Numbered from the stretch's first letter, positions 1-13,910 are shown. The stretch is DNA of 64,000 nt from Aphis gossypii (GCF_020184175.1 NC_065531.1:35733213-35797212), one strand, 5' to 3'. Numbers and translations: made by a program. The notes: generated by a model from the sequence alone, not told the origin.

Positions 1-921
1 TTTATCAATTATACAACTTTTTAGTATTTAATTTTATAAGGCCAAGAAACTGATGAAGTAAAATATTGCATTTCTAATTTTCACGAAATCTCTATGCAGC
101 AAATTATGAGAAATTATTACTCTTATACTCAGTGCAAATGACTGGATAACACTAATATTGAGTTAACAATTAAGTAGAAATATAAATATTATCGATTTTG
201 TAGGAAAAGAGTAAATCTTCTTGTTGTCACTATAACAATAATCGAAGAATAAGTATTATCTAATATGGACGGTCTATTGTCTATGTCATAGTATACACGA
301 TAGACAGTCAGCTATAATTAATATTGTTGTTATTTTGAAATTATATAATTAAACAAACTATCACTGATTACAATATATTTGTAGGAATATAATATATTAT
401 GTCATGTTATGACTTAAATATATAAAGTGAGTACACAACAACTCCAGACATAATGTCAAATTTAGAGATAAACTTATACTGTAGTCCAAAAGTATAATTA
501 TCATAATATAACTTACATCACGTATAATATATTAATGCTAATAGATATATAAGGTATTTTTTTCAACAAACATGTTGTTTTTTTTTTTTTTTAATATTCG
601 TGTAATCAACATGGCATGAAAATGGTGTGACAACTAAAAAAAATAATTTTTCAGGAGAATAATAATTTTAAAATAATGTTGTATACCATATTAATATATT
701 GTCATACCCACTTCATAAATGTCCTTTTTTATATTAATTTTATACATTAAAAGTAGTTATTACTTATTACTTATCACTAATTCTAATAAAATATGTGACA
801 TCGATTTAAATTGAAAATAATATTTATAAATTAAATTTTGCTACTCGTATTTCTTAATTTACTAGTAATTTAAGTATTTTTTTATCAAGCTCAATCCTAA
901 AAAACAACAAATAATTAACTG
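1..921. other. Intron of the Tret1-like gene (window edge)
   Basis: AT-rich sequence downstream (on the minus strand) of the last visible exon. I found no further transporter exon here. A short inverted repeat lies near 272-308 (gtctattgtctatg against its imperfect complement). Confidence 0.5.
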
Positions 922-927
922 TCATAC

Positions 928-1313
928 CAGCGATATAGCGACGATAGCGGCCATAGGTACCAGGCCGCTAACAAGCATTGTCATTCTCCACGAGAACATA
1001 TAGCCGAGGAAAAGCTCTAGCAGGTGTCCTAGGACAATGACGGAGGTGGCGAACGTAGACAAAATTCCCCTGATGTTCGGTTCGCCGATCTCGCCGATAT
1101 ACGCCATTGTGGGAGCCTCCAGGAACCCGACTCCTATGCCCATAAGAGCCGAGGCTATCGTCAGCATCAACGGAGATCCTGCTGAGTATAGTAAGTACCA
1201 GCCGGCCAGGTGGGGCAGGTTGACCAGTAGCATACTTCGCTTCCGGCCGAGCACGCCTTGCAAGCAGCCCGACAGTATGCATCCCAGGGGTTGGCACAAA
1301 AACATTATGCTAC
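928..1313 (-). CDS. Tret1-like transporter coding exon 4 (TM2-TM6)
   Basis: 386 bp encoding 128 residues after a split codon. It carries the GRKR loop motif and the EIGEPNIRG signature, with dense hydrophobic helices around them. The acceptor is tttactgcag, ending at 1314. The exon ends at an in-frame CTG before the donor gtatga at 927. Reading through that donor meets TGA two codons later, so splicing to an exon outside the window is required. Confidence 0.9.
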
Positions 1314-4300
1314 CTGCAGTAAAATCGTTTTATAAACATTAATTAAAAATAATATTTATGTTATTTTATAATATTATGATTAGATTATGACGTATTTTGA
1401 GTCATTGTAAATTCGTCAAACTCGCTAATTTTTTACGCATGCAGCTTTAGTATAAATTTATATTATTATATAAACGGTAAATATCGTTTATAATTTCATT
1501 CGAGAAACCAAAAAAATATTTCATAATTATAATAACCGAATAAAAAAAAAAAGTTACTATAAAACATTAGGTAAATCACAAAATATTACTTCTAGTTATT
1601 TATATAATTAAAAAGTAAAGTTTATTTTTATTATGTGTCCTTATATACTATGTGTTGTTTATTAGCAAAAATAAAAATCGTGTATTATCGCTTATAATTT
1701 TTTAAAGATTTTGGATATTATGTTATTATTATTGTTTTTAACTTTATCTTGCTTAAAATGTATTCTTGTCACAAACTTTCGATAATATAACCGGTGTATA
1801 AGATGGTCATTATAAATGAATTATTTGTTTAAATTAATCAAATATTTATGGTATTGTTAGGCCGTTAGAACGACCAATACAATTTAGCATATCAAACTTA
1901 GGATTTTTGATATATTATATATGTATATTTTCTATATTTATTTAATTTACTTTAAATGATCTTATTAAAATTAAATAATTTTAAATAAACTTTAATGTAT
2001 AATCAATAATATATTTATACTATATACCAATTCAATAAAATATTTACTATTAATTATTTAAAAGTGATACAAATTAAAATATGGGTGAAGAGACATTGAA
2101 CACATATTATGTATTTTATTTACTTTAGTTGGTACAAATTTTAACCTTTGAAATATTAAAATTTATATTAAAAATATGTCAAAAAAAAATTCAAAAAAGC
2201 CGTACAAGTATATTTAATTAAACGTAATACTATAATTTTACCAATCCACGAAGATTGTTCATCGTCCAGCGTAAGGTCCTCTTTTGTGTTATGGAGTGCG
2301 CCGATGACAATTGTAGGAACAGATATAATCATTCCCAAATTCAACATCAACAAACTTTGAGCGACCATCGCACATACCTATACGTACACCGTAATGTATA
2401 ATAATATCATAATCAAAATTTTAATACATGTGTGTTAATATAATAATATTATTATAATTTCAATCAATTGTCTTTAAGTATTATAAGACTTGTAAGTTAT
2501 AATATACATATATTTAGGTATTGATGTGATAAAATCAAAGATTTTATATAAGTATTTTATTAATAAGTATAAAGTCTATGATCCTCGTCTATTATAGGTA
2601 TGAAATGAAGTGTTTTGGTTGAATTGTTAATTTAATTATTTTTCTTTTCAAATTTAGATGTACTTATATTTAAATTTTAATTTAATTGAATAATATGTAC
2701 ATTTTTAAACTGTATAAGTTCTAAGAATAGTAGTTTTTTGATTATGATTTTAAAAGTTCAAATGTTCGTAGTCCACATATCTTTTAAATCTGATATTAAT
2801 CATAGAATATTCTTCTTAGTTCTTAAAGTTTATTCACAACTACTCGTTTACATTTTGATTTAAAATTTTCAAAAATATAATTTTCTTAAAAATTTACCAC
2901 AATAAAGAGTAGTTCTAATTTAAAACAAATAAGTATAAATCACTATAAAACAGTTAAGATTTGTATGTGAATGCATTTGAAAAAATAATCTAAGTAAATG
3001 AAAACATAGTCCTAATTATTAATTATACTTTTAAAGTCTAAAAACCACAATTTGGATTAATGCGTTAAAGGAAAAAAATTGAGGGATCACATCATGTTAG
3101 GCGAATCACTCTATATTTAATATATGAATTATCTGAATAAAGCATTACTTATACAATTATAGTATAACGATCGTTTATCAAGTATAATAAATGATTATTG
3201 ATTTAGCTATATAATTATCATCAATAATGAGAAATATCCATAGTAAATTAAATAAAAATCAAACAACAGTCGAAAATAGTAAACTATTATTAGGTATATT
3301 ATTAGTGTTTCATTTTCATAGTACTTTATAGTAATCAGTAATATATTTAATCATGCACAATTAACTATACCTGTGATAATATTCGTTTATACTTATGTCG
3401 ATCATTCGTACAGCTAGATGTGATTAGCAGTGATACAGGTTCCCTGTAAACAAAATATTATATTGCAAAAATAATATACTTATTTTAAAGTACTGATTGA
3501 TTTTTATTCTCCAACACTGTTTCAATATTTTTTAGGAAGTTATGTGAGCCACGTCTATATTTTTAAAAATATAAAATATAAGATGTTATAGTAAATTGTA
3601 TCGTGATAAATCCTTTTGATATAACCTTGTGAGGTGAAATATTTTACGAAAGTGAATTTTTGTGAACTATTATGGCAATATAGGTGCATTCTTTTTCTTT
3701 GCACTTTTTGAAGGATATCGGATTAACACTACTTAATACATTATCATGCATTTTTCTTCCTATGAATTAAATTTATTATAATTTATTTATATTTATACGT
3801 ATAATCAATGACTCAACGACAATTATAGTATTGCAGTAGAAACTCGTTTAACCATCACTTGATTTACCGTCACTTTCTGTTATCTGTCATCGGCCACCGT
3901 GAAAAAATCTAATGATGCGATCGCGATAAATTTGTCGTGGTGCCTAACGTGGTGACCTCAAGCATATAAAAAAAATTGTAATATCAATGAAATAAATGCG
4001 ATAAATGCTGAGATAACGAACAAATAGTATTTTTTTAGTATAGTATTATTTTTCTTATTACATATTATATATTATTAGTATTTATTATTTATTATTATTT
4101 TATTATTTTTGTCTGCAAATTACGTTTTTAAAACATATAGGTACGTATATTAAAAATTATGTTTTTATTATTGTATTTCTGTTAACAGTCTATTCGATTA
4201 ACCGTCATTGTCCCGATCCCGACAGTGATGGTTAATCGTGTTACTACTCTAGTTATAAAATATATGATTAGAATTCAGTCAGGATATCGTTGACTATTAT

Positions 4301-7300
4301 TCAAGAGTACATTATTATTTTATGTTCAATAAACAATTCGAGAATAAATAACGAAAATAGGTATATACCTATTAGACTGAAAACTTATTGCTTTCAGTGA
4401 ATTAAGAATATTAATTCAGTTGTGATAGCCATGGATAATAAATTTTTATTCGATGACATTCCTTGATAATAATATAGGTAAAATAAATCAAGATTTTTGA
4501 AAATTGAATAATTTTTTTTTTTTTTTTGTTAGCTTTCAGTAACTTTAGCTATTATAACCATGTGATATTGTTTTATTACGGTACAGTAGAATTTTAGAAC
4601 ATGTGTTCAGAACACAGTGTTTTCTTATATGGTATTTGGCTTAATCTCTAAAAACTCGAATTGTCACCCATTCAGTAGCTACAATAGCTAAATACACTAA
4701 GCCAAACTACCAAACTACTCTCCCTAACAATTTTTTTTTTTATTTAGTGAGTTAAGTATGAAATATTTTTATTTTGAACTTAAATGATTTTTTGGAAAAT
4801 ATAGTAATCGAAAATAATTATTGTAGTTTTTTTTTTTTTTTTTATTTTGTCTTAGATGCAACATTTATTTTAATATAAATACAACTCAATTTTTCATATA
4901 TGTTGTGTTTCATCAAAATTAACCTATATAAGCATGATGCATGTGCCTCATAATGATTTATAATAATTATTGTGTAAAATATGTTAATTTGTATTAGATT
5001 TTGAACTAAAGGATACCTATATTATAGTATTTTCGATTTAGACTAAGTTCGATTAATTTTTAATAGTTACCTATCTTAAATTAATTTAAATTTTTTCTTA
5101 TAAATCTTATACACGCAATTAATTTAATATATATTACAACTTGTAAGTAGTCACAATGGTTTTTTTTTTATATTATTGTAAATTGACAGCAGCTATTCAA
5201 CGACTGATTTTATATATTATTATTCAAAATAGAATAACAGAAAAAAAATGTATTCTTATAGTAGTTATAAATTAATTCAATAACTTTCATCAATAAAAAA
5301 GTACAATTAATAGTTTTGTTTATTTAAAACTTATCTTATGTAATTATTATAAAGTACTTATCAATATATTTTTGGAAAATTACACTGTAAGTATGTAATA
5401 TTAGGTATTTGATTGCAGTCAAGTGTTGTATCTATAAACTTGTTTTGTTTCTATATTATTTTTTTTCCATAATATTGGATTTTCAATAAAATATTTTATA
5501 AATAATTGTGCTTTTAAGGTACATCGTTTGTTTTTACTAAAGTTTTTGCATAAACACGCGTATCGCCACTATATACAATAATTTAGCGATGAAATCAAGA
5601 CGTTAAAATGTGTCCAATCAATTTTATAGTTATTGTTTCAACAGCGGTAGCGTGTAGTGTACTATACACTTACTACAGTATATAGTATTATACAAATATA
5701 CCATCAGTAACTCAACTCCACATCGACACGGTCTTGGGTTGGTAGGTAACTTTATATTTTTATAAAAGTTATCATTAGTATAATAATAATTGTATTATTA
5801 GTATCAGATTATTGTCTATCGAATTTGATCTCGATCCGTTCTTCAAACGACTACGTATTGCTATAAAATCAAAGTTCAAAAAAAAAAGTTCAAACACGAT
5901 CTTGAAAAAATATTGTTTTGTATTAATATGTAAAACAACAAAAGGCAATTATTTAGGTTACAATCAGTAAGCTTACTTAAAGAAACTGGTCACGAAAAAA
6001 TACGCAGACTGCCGACTATATTATATATTATACTATATAGGTACCTACACCAATTAGCGTCGTTAGTGACTATGGATGACTCTCGCTCCATAGTCATAAT
6101 ATCATAATACTTTAGCCAGACTTATCATTCAAAACATTGTTTTTAAGCTATCGTTTCAAATTCAGGTGGCGTGGTCTGGCATTATATGTTATTATTACTT
6201 TTTTTTCTGGAATTTTTATTCAATGTTATAGACAATTTAATTCGTAGCCCATTATATCTACATCTATTGTTTTGTTTATGAATGTTGCTATTTAAGTTTT
6301 TTGATTTCCACTAAAATTATTTTTAAAAAAAGCAATATTTTTTGTATGAATATATTATTAAAATGCACATTAAAAAATGTGATAAAATAATAACAAACTT
6401 TTTTATTAACATTGGATCGATGGGTTTTTTGCTCTTTATAGTCATCTACAAATAATATGGTAATGTACTTATATGAGTCCTTATTGTTGTTATTTACTAT
6501 TAAATTATCGTTTCGATAATGAACACTGCAAAATAATAATATATAAAAGTTAACATTTCGTTGTTAGTTAATATGTTAAATGTTTAAACGTTTATTTATT
6601 TTTAAGACAAACCGTGTACGACCATTTTATAATATACCTACTAGTAATATAATATAATAATTTTAAAATTATGGCTGTGACAAAATGTGACTACCTAATT
6701 AATGGTAATTGGTATAATTTATAAATGAACTTCAGTATATCTTTATATGATTATCATGCGAACTTATGTAACAGTACGATTAAGGTTTTTAATATAATAA
6801 TTGAAATTATAGAGATTGCATGACGTGCCATTAATTAATCAATCATTAATATCTTAGTATAAATAAATACTACATTCAATATTATATATATTTTATATTT
6901 TCGTAAAACTACCATAAGGACTAGATATTTTTTTTATTCCTTGACCAAAATATTTTTATAACTAAAAAACTACTAGATCGAATTTAGATTTTAGTTCATT
7001 AAAATTTAAAATTTAAAAGAAAGTATCGTATAAATAATTTGCTTTAAAAAAGAAGAGGAGGATATTTTAATAAAGATTCTCATAAAAATATTGAATTTCG
7101 TAACACCATGCAAATGTCTTAAGTAACACAAAAAATATTTAAAATATAGACTTTAATTATATTTAAAATATCAACAATTCAGTATTTAATTATTAAAGAA
7201 GAATATGTGTGAGTAATGAGCATGTTTGTTAAATAAACCAATATATAATAATTTATTGTTCACATCCTGGAATAATATAGTACTGAAGTAAAAATAAATA

Positions 7301-10300
7301 TAAAAAAAAATTGTATTATAAACTAAACAGGACGACATTTTAGTGTACAGTGTGTAGGGCAGAAATATATTGGAAATATATATATATATATATATATTTG
7401 TTTTCAGTTATCCAAGTTATTAAATGTTTGCTGAACGAAAAAAAGAAAATGTATTATTAAAACAAAATATAACCCCCTGATCCATCTTTATTTAACTTGT
7501 CTTGCACGTTATAAATGTTAAAATACTCATCATTTTTTCACAAATTTTGGATGGGATAGTATTGTTCTCAGGTTCATATTACCTATTATTGTAATGTATT
7601 GTATGTGTTCATTATTCGTATAAAAAGAATAAATATAATTATAATAATAGTTATAGTGAATGGATTGGATTAGGTAATGACAATCAACGGATAATTAATA
7701 ACATAATTAACCAGTTATACTGCAATCGATGGGTTTTTCATTATGTAACACATAATGTGAATTCACGAGCTAAATATAGATATGTACGTAGAATTTATAT
7801 AATAACTAAAAGTAACATCAATTCTGTATTAAGATTTAAAATTATATAATGTCATAAAAATAATTAATAAATTGTCAACATAATAGTAAATTATTTTCTC
7901 TCTTTGATGACAATCTATTATTATATTAGATATATAATATATTAATTATAGATGAATTCAAAATTTAGTTCACGTTGGTATAGGAAAACATGAAATATAT
8001 TAGATGAAAGTTTTCAAATAAAATACAGTTTGGTTTGGACTGTTTGGAGAATAAGGTTTGGCCCAAGGCACTTTTTTTACGACACTGCATTGAAATATCG
8101 GTACACTGGGAACTGTTTTTCAATTATAGGAAATATTTTTTACTTTAATCTTTATATAATATTGAAAATGATACCCGTATTTATAAGAAATTACCACTTC
8201 ATTGATTTCTTAAATTATTTTTTAATTTTTTTATTTAATACATTACGGTAGGTAGTAAATGCTGATATAAATGAAAAGAATATTGGCACACATTTTATCG
8301 TTCGTTCCGTTACACATTTTTGGTTTATTGATTTTTTTTCTACGTTCCATTTTTATTTCACGTTTTCTTCCAAAATGGTGACTTACCTAGTGCTCACCAT
8401 ACTTTATACTTTCATGAAAAGCATTCACCGGCCTTAAAAAAAAAAAAAACTCTACAATACATTTTCTAAGATATATAAGTTATTATATTTTTAATTGAGT
8501 TCTAAACGAAATTTTTAACGTTTATTTTTATTCGTAGTGTACTAACCTTCTATACAGATATTTTTATAAAGTATAAAAAGATTCAATAGATATATTATTA
8601 TGGAATCGTATGAAATTGATTGATGAGCATTATTCAAACGAAATTACTTAAACGGTAAATTTACAGTAGGAATCTATGTTTTAAAAATGATGGTTATTAT
8701 CTTATTTAAACAAAGCGTATAATTACATACAATAAATTTAATTCATAATTTATAAATAATTTACGTATCTACTGAAATTGTGTACGTGTAATGATCGTTA
8801 CAAATCTTGTTGGTCCACCGTAACGTATTTGTATGTATTAATTGCACACATTACTCTGTATTTATGAAAAATTGTCTTCATTTTGGATTTTTTCTAAACA
8901 TATTTATAATAGCAAATTGTTGCATCTAGTTCTTTATAATTATCGTTTACTATATAATTTAAAAAAAAATAAATATTATGTATTTCATGGAAAATGTTTA
9001 AAGGAAAAAAAAATATATTTTTATAACTTTTATTTTAAAACAATGGAAAACTTGTATTGCACTAACTTTAACACGAAGTACATTTAAACCCTTAAAATAT
9101 AATTTTTAGTACAACTATTTTTGCAGAAACTTCATATTTTAACTGATCATATTTTTTTATAAGTATATTATAATTAAGAAATAATAATATATTATAAAGA
9201 AGTCTAGAGTTTTATAAATGTAAAGAATTAAACATTTTCTGAAAATCTTGTGACAATAAAGTAACAAAAAAAAAAAAAAAAAAAAAATCAAAAACTGAAT
9301 AACCAACTACACACTGGTCGATCACAAATGATATAAAAAACATGAGTAAATATTTCTACTTTCTAGGAAAGCACTAATTTTAGATTATTAAGTCAGAAAA
9401 TGAAATTAAAATAAAAACCACAATTTCTTGCAACAATAATAATAACTATTTAATATAATAATATTTTAACTAATATTATTTAACAATAGCTTACACTGTT
9501 GTAGAATTAATTTATTCTTATTATTTAGGTTTATAATTTTTTTTAAATTTAATTTCTATAGGCAAGACAAAAAAATTAAAGTTGTAAAAATAATAAGCTT
9601 AAACTTTAAAAACGTCAGATAAGTAAACGATATAATTATAGAGTTTATGATGTTCTTATTAATAAGTGGAAGTTTATAACCATATTTATTTAAAAAGTTT
9701 TTAAATAAGATATCAAATACATCAAATTCAATTGTATTAAATACAAATTTAAAAATACGTTTATTTTTTTTATTAATATTTACGCTCCCTTGACTACTGC
9801 ATACGGTGTATACAATATAATTATGCTATGTTATATTATGTAGTACACTATTAATTTTAAATTCATGTATATTATCATTACATATTTTAATAGGTATTCA
9901 TTATATAAAATAGTATAACTTTCTTTACTATGTGATTCGTTTTTAGTCCTACGATCTTGTAAGGTTAATTCTATTCTAACTACAGGCCAGGTAGTACGGA
10001 TAATGTGTATATCTAAAATATTTTATAAATTTCCTTGTTTTATAATTTATTAACAATGAAATAGGTTGATTTTCTATTTTAGATTCTGAACGGAATGATG
10101 AATGTATTGATTTTACAATGGTATGTTTTTTTTTGTGTGTGTCTGTGTACATCATAACTAGTCGAAATAATGCTCAATTTCAAACTTTGGGGGTGGCTTC
10201 TGATGGCAAAGCGAATATCCTTGGTGCATTATAGAGGTCAAAAGTAAATATTTTCCAACAGTTTGTTTTTTAAAAAAATCGAGAAAAACAAAAAAAAAAA

Positions 10301-13300
10301 TGACAGAAAAACGGTAATTTTTACGCAAAACCAGTTTTCGATCAAATCGATTTTTATATGATTGTAATTCAAAAAATAATCACTGTAAATACATGAAATT
10401 TTCGCCAAATATTTATTCTAGTGTTATCTATATACAGTTAAATTTTCAACAATTGTTGACTTCTTTTAAATTATTTATAGACGATTGAAATTTTTAATTT
10501 TTCTGAGAACATTTTTTTGAAGTGCCGATCAAATTTTTTTGACCCAATGAAAATACTTGAAAATTTAATACAAAGTTCCACGTAAATTATTCTTATGGTG
10601 ATTAAAAAATGATAAGAATTCATAGGCACAATTTTTTTTATTAGCATTTTAAGTTCAAATATTGACAAAAATTTGGCAAAATATTTACAAATTATTTTGT
10701 TGGTATAATTCATAAAAATGTTTGTATAAGTAACTAAGAGTTGAAAATTCAATACGAGATTTTCCATAAGTTTAGCTTATAATAATTATAAAAGAACTTA
10801 AATTCTGGTTTATTCAGGCCATTAAAACATAAATCACCTTTTTACCAACCATTCGAAATTATATTCTAGGTTGACAAATCATCTTCGTTTAGTATCGTTT
10901 TTTGTATACAATTATGATACCTATACGGCACCTAATGTACAGCAGAGTGGTACATTTTTATTTAAAATTCAGGTATTTGACTTGACCACATGGCTAAATA
11001 TAATAAAATAAAATATCTAAATAAAATATTGGACGAGGCAGTATCATGTTTATGCAATTATAAATTATATTTTTTTATTTATACAAGTTTTTATTAGTTT
11101 ATATATATATATTATTATATTGATGAATAAGGCTAAGATTTATATGCAATTATAAATGGTAAAATGTGCATTCTATTTGTTTTAAGTATGCAAATACATA
11201 CATTTTACTTTATGAATATGTCAAATTATAGAATAAAAAAGAACTTAAAATTGTATGAAGTGTCAAATAATATGTTGTATAATATATATATATTTAAATT
11301 AAACGAAAATAATAGATACAATTGAGTATTTCATAACCAGTTTCTAATACTAGTATTATTAATGCTCTTTAACAATTTTTAATAACACACTTTAAACTTG
11401 AACCATTCTTTTAAATCGTTAATCGTTTATTTAAATTCTATTTTGAATGTCATACATAAATTATAAAATTAAGTATTTACGAGGTAAATAAATAGGTAAC
11501 CGCCTAACCTAGGACAGTAAATTAATTAACCATAGACAACAAGCATTATGATAAAATCGTATATTTTACTAGATATAACTGAAAATGACATTTATACACT
11601 TCAAAAATATGTACTACACTAGTATTATGTAGGAGTATTATAATAATAATTATAGATTTTTATTTGATAAACACGATTTTACCTTGGTTTTTCTATTCAA
11701 AATTTCGAAATTCTAAACATGCATAAAATATTAATAAACGTATTCAAATAAAAATATGTTTAACTAAATTATTGAGTATGAGCCAAATCGTTGACATTAC
11801 TGGAAACTAATGTGTTTTGCTATGAGGAAAATATTCCCAACGCAAAGATATCCTAGACATGATACGAAAATTGTAATAATACTTGTCTTATTAATTATTA
11901 TTATCGACTTTTCTTACTTTAAAAAAAGTAAAAAGTGTCTTGTAGATAATCGTACTCTGTTATAATTGTAAAAATACATTTTATACAAAATATATTTTTT
12001 TTCTTCAGAAGATCTATCTAAAAGTAAGAAAAAGTTGTTCAAATTATCTTTTAATTTTTAATTTTAACTATAATTAAAAAACCTAATTGTTTATTTGTGT
12101 ATAGTAGACGCATACAATAAAATAATATACAGTGGAAACTTGTTTAACCATCATTCGATTCGAGAAAGTTAATGATGCGATCGCTATAAATTTGTCCTGA
12201 TGCCTAACGTGTCGATCTCAAGCATGTAAAAAAAATGTATAATATCAATGCAATAAACGCGATAAATGCTGCGATAACGAACAAATTGAATAGTATTTGT
12301 TTGGTATTATTTTTGTTATCACATATTACCTATATATTATTAGTATTTATTATTTATTATTATTTTATTATTTTTTTCCACAAATGACGTTTGTAAAATA
12401 TATACGTTTATTAAAAATTATGTTTTGTATTATTGTATTTCTGTTGACCGTCTATTCGATTAACCGTCATTGTCCTGGTCCCGAGAGTAACGGTTAATCG
12501 AGTTTCTACTGAATCTAGTTAAAAACTAGTTATCAATAACGTCATGTTTAAGTACAGTAGAAATACATATTTGGTTATATTATTTTGAAATACATAGGTT
12601 CTTCGTGCATTATAATAAACTAAATAAATTTCCGGAAAGTACTTAAAATATTGACGTGATTAGATATAAAACCATTCAATAATAATTCAATATCAGCCTA
12701 ACACATAGTCAGACGCATGTACGCTATGAGTAAGCGTGAATATCGTTTTGTATAATATAATATAGTATAGTATACCTATTATAAATCTACACGGGTTGTG
12801 AAGTTTTATTTAGTTAAGTGCTTCCGTTTATGAACTATTAATTTACCAAACGTCAAGTTGTGTAAATAAATTATCAACGGCAATTTCGATTGATAGAAAC
12901 GCCACCAGATAATTCGATGATCATACCTAATCAAAGTAGATAGTTCTCATGTAGGACGTAGGTGTGTTTTGAACTAATTTAATTTTGAGTTTGCATTTTT
13001 ACCACAATGCATTTTTTTTTTAGTTATATTTTTTAAAAGTATTCAAAATATAAATTATTTAACTGTTTATCTAAAATATCATATTTTTTATATATGAATA
13101 TTTTTGTAAGCTGTATTATTTGGCGGTTAAATATTTATATTTATTTGGTAAAACATTTCGTTAATAATTTTTAGTTTTGTGACCACGTTAAAAAAATAAA
13201 ATTACATAGGTTAATGGTTATAATGTACAATATACATAATTACATTATATTACATGATAGAATAAGTATATAGTTATTGTTCACAAATTGTTAGTCTAAA

Positions 13301-13656
13301 CATTAAATCATTAAAATAAAATCGTGTTTTGCAGTTAATTAATAAAAAAAATGAATTTTGAATATTGCATGTTATTTTAATTAATAGTTTATTATTATAA
13401 CAAATTATTATAAATCATAATTGAATTGTCCCTTGGTGAAAGCACTGCAAAAAACCTCCAGCACTCATTTCAGTTCACGTTGAATTATGGCGACGGACGA
13501 AAAAGTTTTAATAATTATTATTTAATATACGATAATAATTATATAATATATATATTATATTTATTAAAATATATTATAATTCATTGTACATAGTATGATG
13601 CTTTTAGAGTTGACTTACGGTTCGTTTGTGACGGTAGTGGCAGCGGTGTCGTCCAT
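928..13656 (-). CDS. Facilitated trehalose/sugar transporter, Tret1-like (5' half, spliced, partial)
   Basis: Coding exons on the minus strand are 13656-13619, 3443-3371, 2377-2242 and 1313-928. All junctions are GT/AG, and phases 2, 0 and 1 fit, giving 211 residues with no stop. Residues 1-37 are a short polar N-terminus. TM1 is about 42-65, SSWIG is at 79-83, TM2 is about 84-104, GRKR is at 105-108, and a sugar-transporter signature with EIGEPNIRG is at 157-165. Further TM helices follow at about 112-130, 133-150, 170-185 and 192-211. These are hallmarks of the MFS sugar-porter family, and the pattern resembles insect Tret1, which moves trehalose or glucose across the plasma membrane. The family is usually 450-550 residues, so about six TM helices and the C-terminus lie left of the window. 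Substrate cannot be read from sequence; it could be another sugar transporter of the large aphid expansion. Confidence 0.86.
2242..2377 (-). CDS. Tret1-like transporter coding exon 3 (TM1)
   Basis: 136 bp encoding VCAMVAQSLL, the first transmembrane helix and the loop to SSWIG. An in-frame TAG sits immediately before the acceptor AG, so the exon must start at 2377. The donor GT is at 2241-2240, in phase 1. The G of WIG is completed by the first two bases of the next exon. Confidence 0.85.
3371..3443 (-). CDS. Tret1-like transporter coding exon 2
   Basis: A 73-bp exon with a strong acceptor (ttttgtttacag) at 3455-3444 and a donor (gtatag) from 3370. It encodes 24 residues, ending KYKRILSQ, which run straight into VCAMVAQSLL of the next exon. 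A basic patch ending just before TM1 is usual in Tret1-like proteins. Both flanking phases agree (2 in, 0 out). Confidence 0.8.
3834..4248. mobile_element. pogo/Tigger-like MITE, copy 1
   Basis: The left end reads CAGTAGAAACTCGTTTAACC and the right end is its imperfect inverse (ggttaatcgtgttactac). This is the terminal style of Tc1/mariner pogo-Tigger elements. The inside is non-coding. A second copy at 12130-12511 shares the core motifs tgatgcgatcgc and gataacgaacaaat. It lies in intron 1 of the transporter gene. Confidence 0.7.
4249..10070. other. Intron 1 sequence of the Tret1-like gene, no gene seen
   Basis: AT-rich DNA with A/T homopolymer runs. A (TA)n run is at 7376-7397, a 23-base poly(A) tract at 9265-9287, and a perfect 9-bp inverted repeat at 6068-6076/6087-6095. 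Short open frames at 8030-8251 and 8842-9087 have AT-driven composition and no recognisable domain. Confidence 0.5.
10080..10790. repeat. Dispersed repeat family A, copy 1
   Basis: About 0.7 kb matching 58088-58600 in the same order. Shared blocks are gattctgaacg, gatggcaaag, tggtgcattatagaggtc, acgcaaaaccagttttcg and gattttccataagttt. The conservation is non-coding. Probably a derivative of an unidentified DNA transposon. Weaker relatives seem to lie near 25,200-25,350 and 44,535-44,640. Confidence 0.65.
10880..10955. repeat. Dispersed repeat family B, copy 1
   Basis: Contains atcgttttttgtatacaa followed by gcacctaatgtacagcag. The same two motifs recur in the same order near 31,115-31,220. 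It abuts the end of repeat A copy 1. Non-coding. Confidence 0.5.
12130..12511. mobile_element. pogo/Tigger-like MITE, copy 2
   Basis: The ends are CAGTGGAAACTTGTTTAACC and the inverse of CAGTAGAAACTCGATTAACC. Its interior is clearly homologous to the element at 3834-4248, in the same orientation. A TA precedes the left end; the right flank is AA, so the target duplication is not intact. No transposase is present; the 66-codon frame inside it is part of the repeat. Confidence 0.72.
13619..13656 (-). CDS. Tret1-like transporter coding exon 1 (start codon)
   Basis: The ATG at 13656-13654 opens a 12-codon segment (MDDTAATTVTNE) plus two bases. It ends at a consensus donor, GTAAGT, at 13618-13613. 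The phase (2) matches the exon at 3443-3371. The exon stands out from its AT-rich surroundings by GC content. It is too short to score as an ORF by length; the assignment rests on start, donor and phase. Confidence 0.72.
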
Positions 13657-13839
13657 TTTTGACGAATCACACGCGTACCCAGATGATATTCCAAAGTTTA
13701 TTATAATGTAATAATAATAATATTTTATAAAACAGAGTGCAAAATTCACTGCGACGTAAAAATGGTAGGAATTGCGTAATTTCGATAAAAATAATAATAT
13801 TACACCAAATCGTCGGCAATTATAATTAATTTGTATCAT

Positions 13840-13910
13840 CAAAACTTATAGGAAACCGTAGTGTCCGTCTTATTTAAGCCGCGTCGTAAAACTGGTTGGT
13901 ACCTATATAA
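13840..13910 (-). promoter_or_regulatory. Possible promoter region of the Tret1-like gene
   Basis: Read on the minus strand, an AT-rich box (cttaaataag, near 13,880-13,870) lies about 215 bp upstream of the proposed ATG. A GC-richer patch (gacgcggc) lies just before it. Position and composition suit a core promoter, but no initiator or transcript start can be read with certainty. Confidence 0.25.

Noticed and set aside
968..1342. Open frames overlapping 928-1313 in other frames (968-1297 minus, 1037-1342 plus)
   Set aside because: They are shadows of the transporter exon, which has clear membrane-helix and signature motifs and matching splice phases.
10471..10767. 98-codon minus frame
   Set aside because: Falls inside dispersed repeat A. 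The other copy does not keep the frame and composition is AT-driven.
12297..12497. 66-codon plus frame
   Set aside because: Lies inside the pogo-like MITE and is AT-driven.
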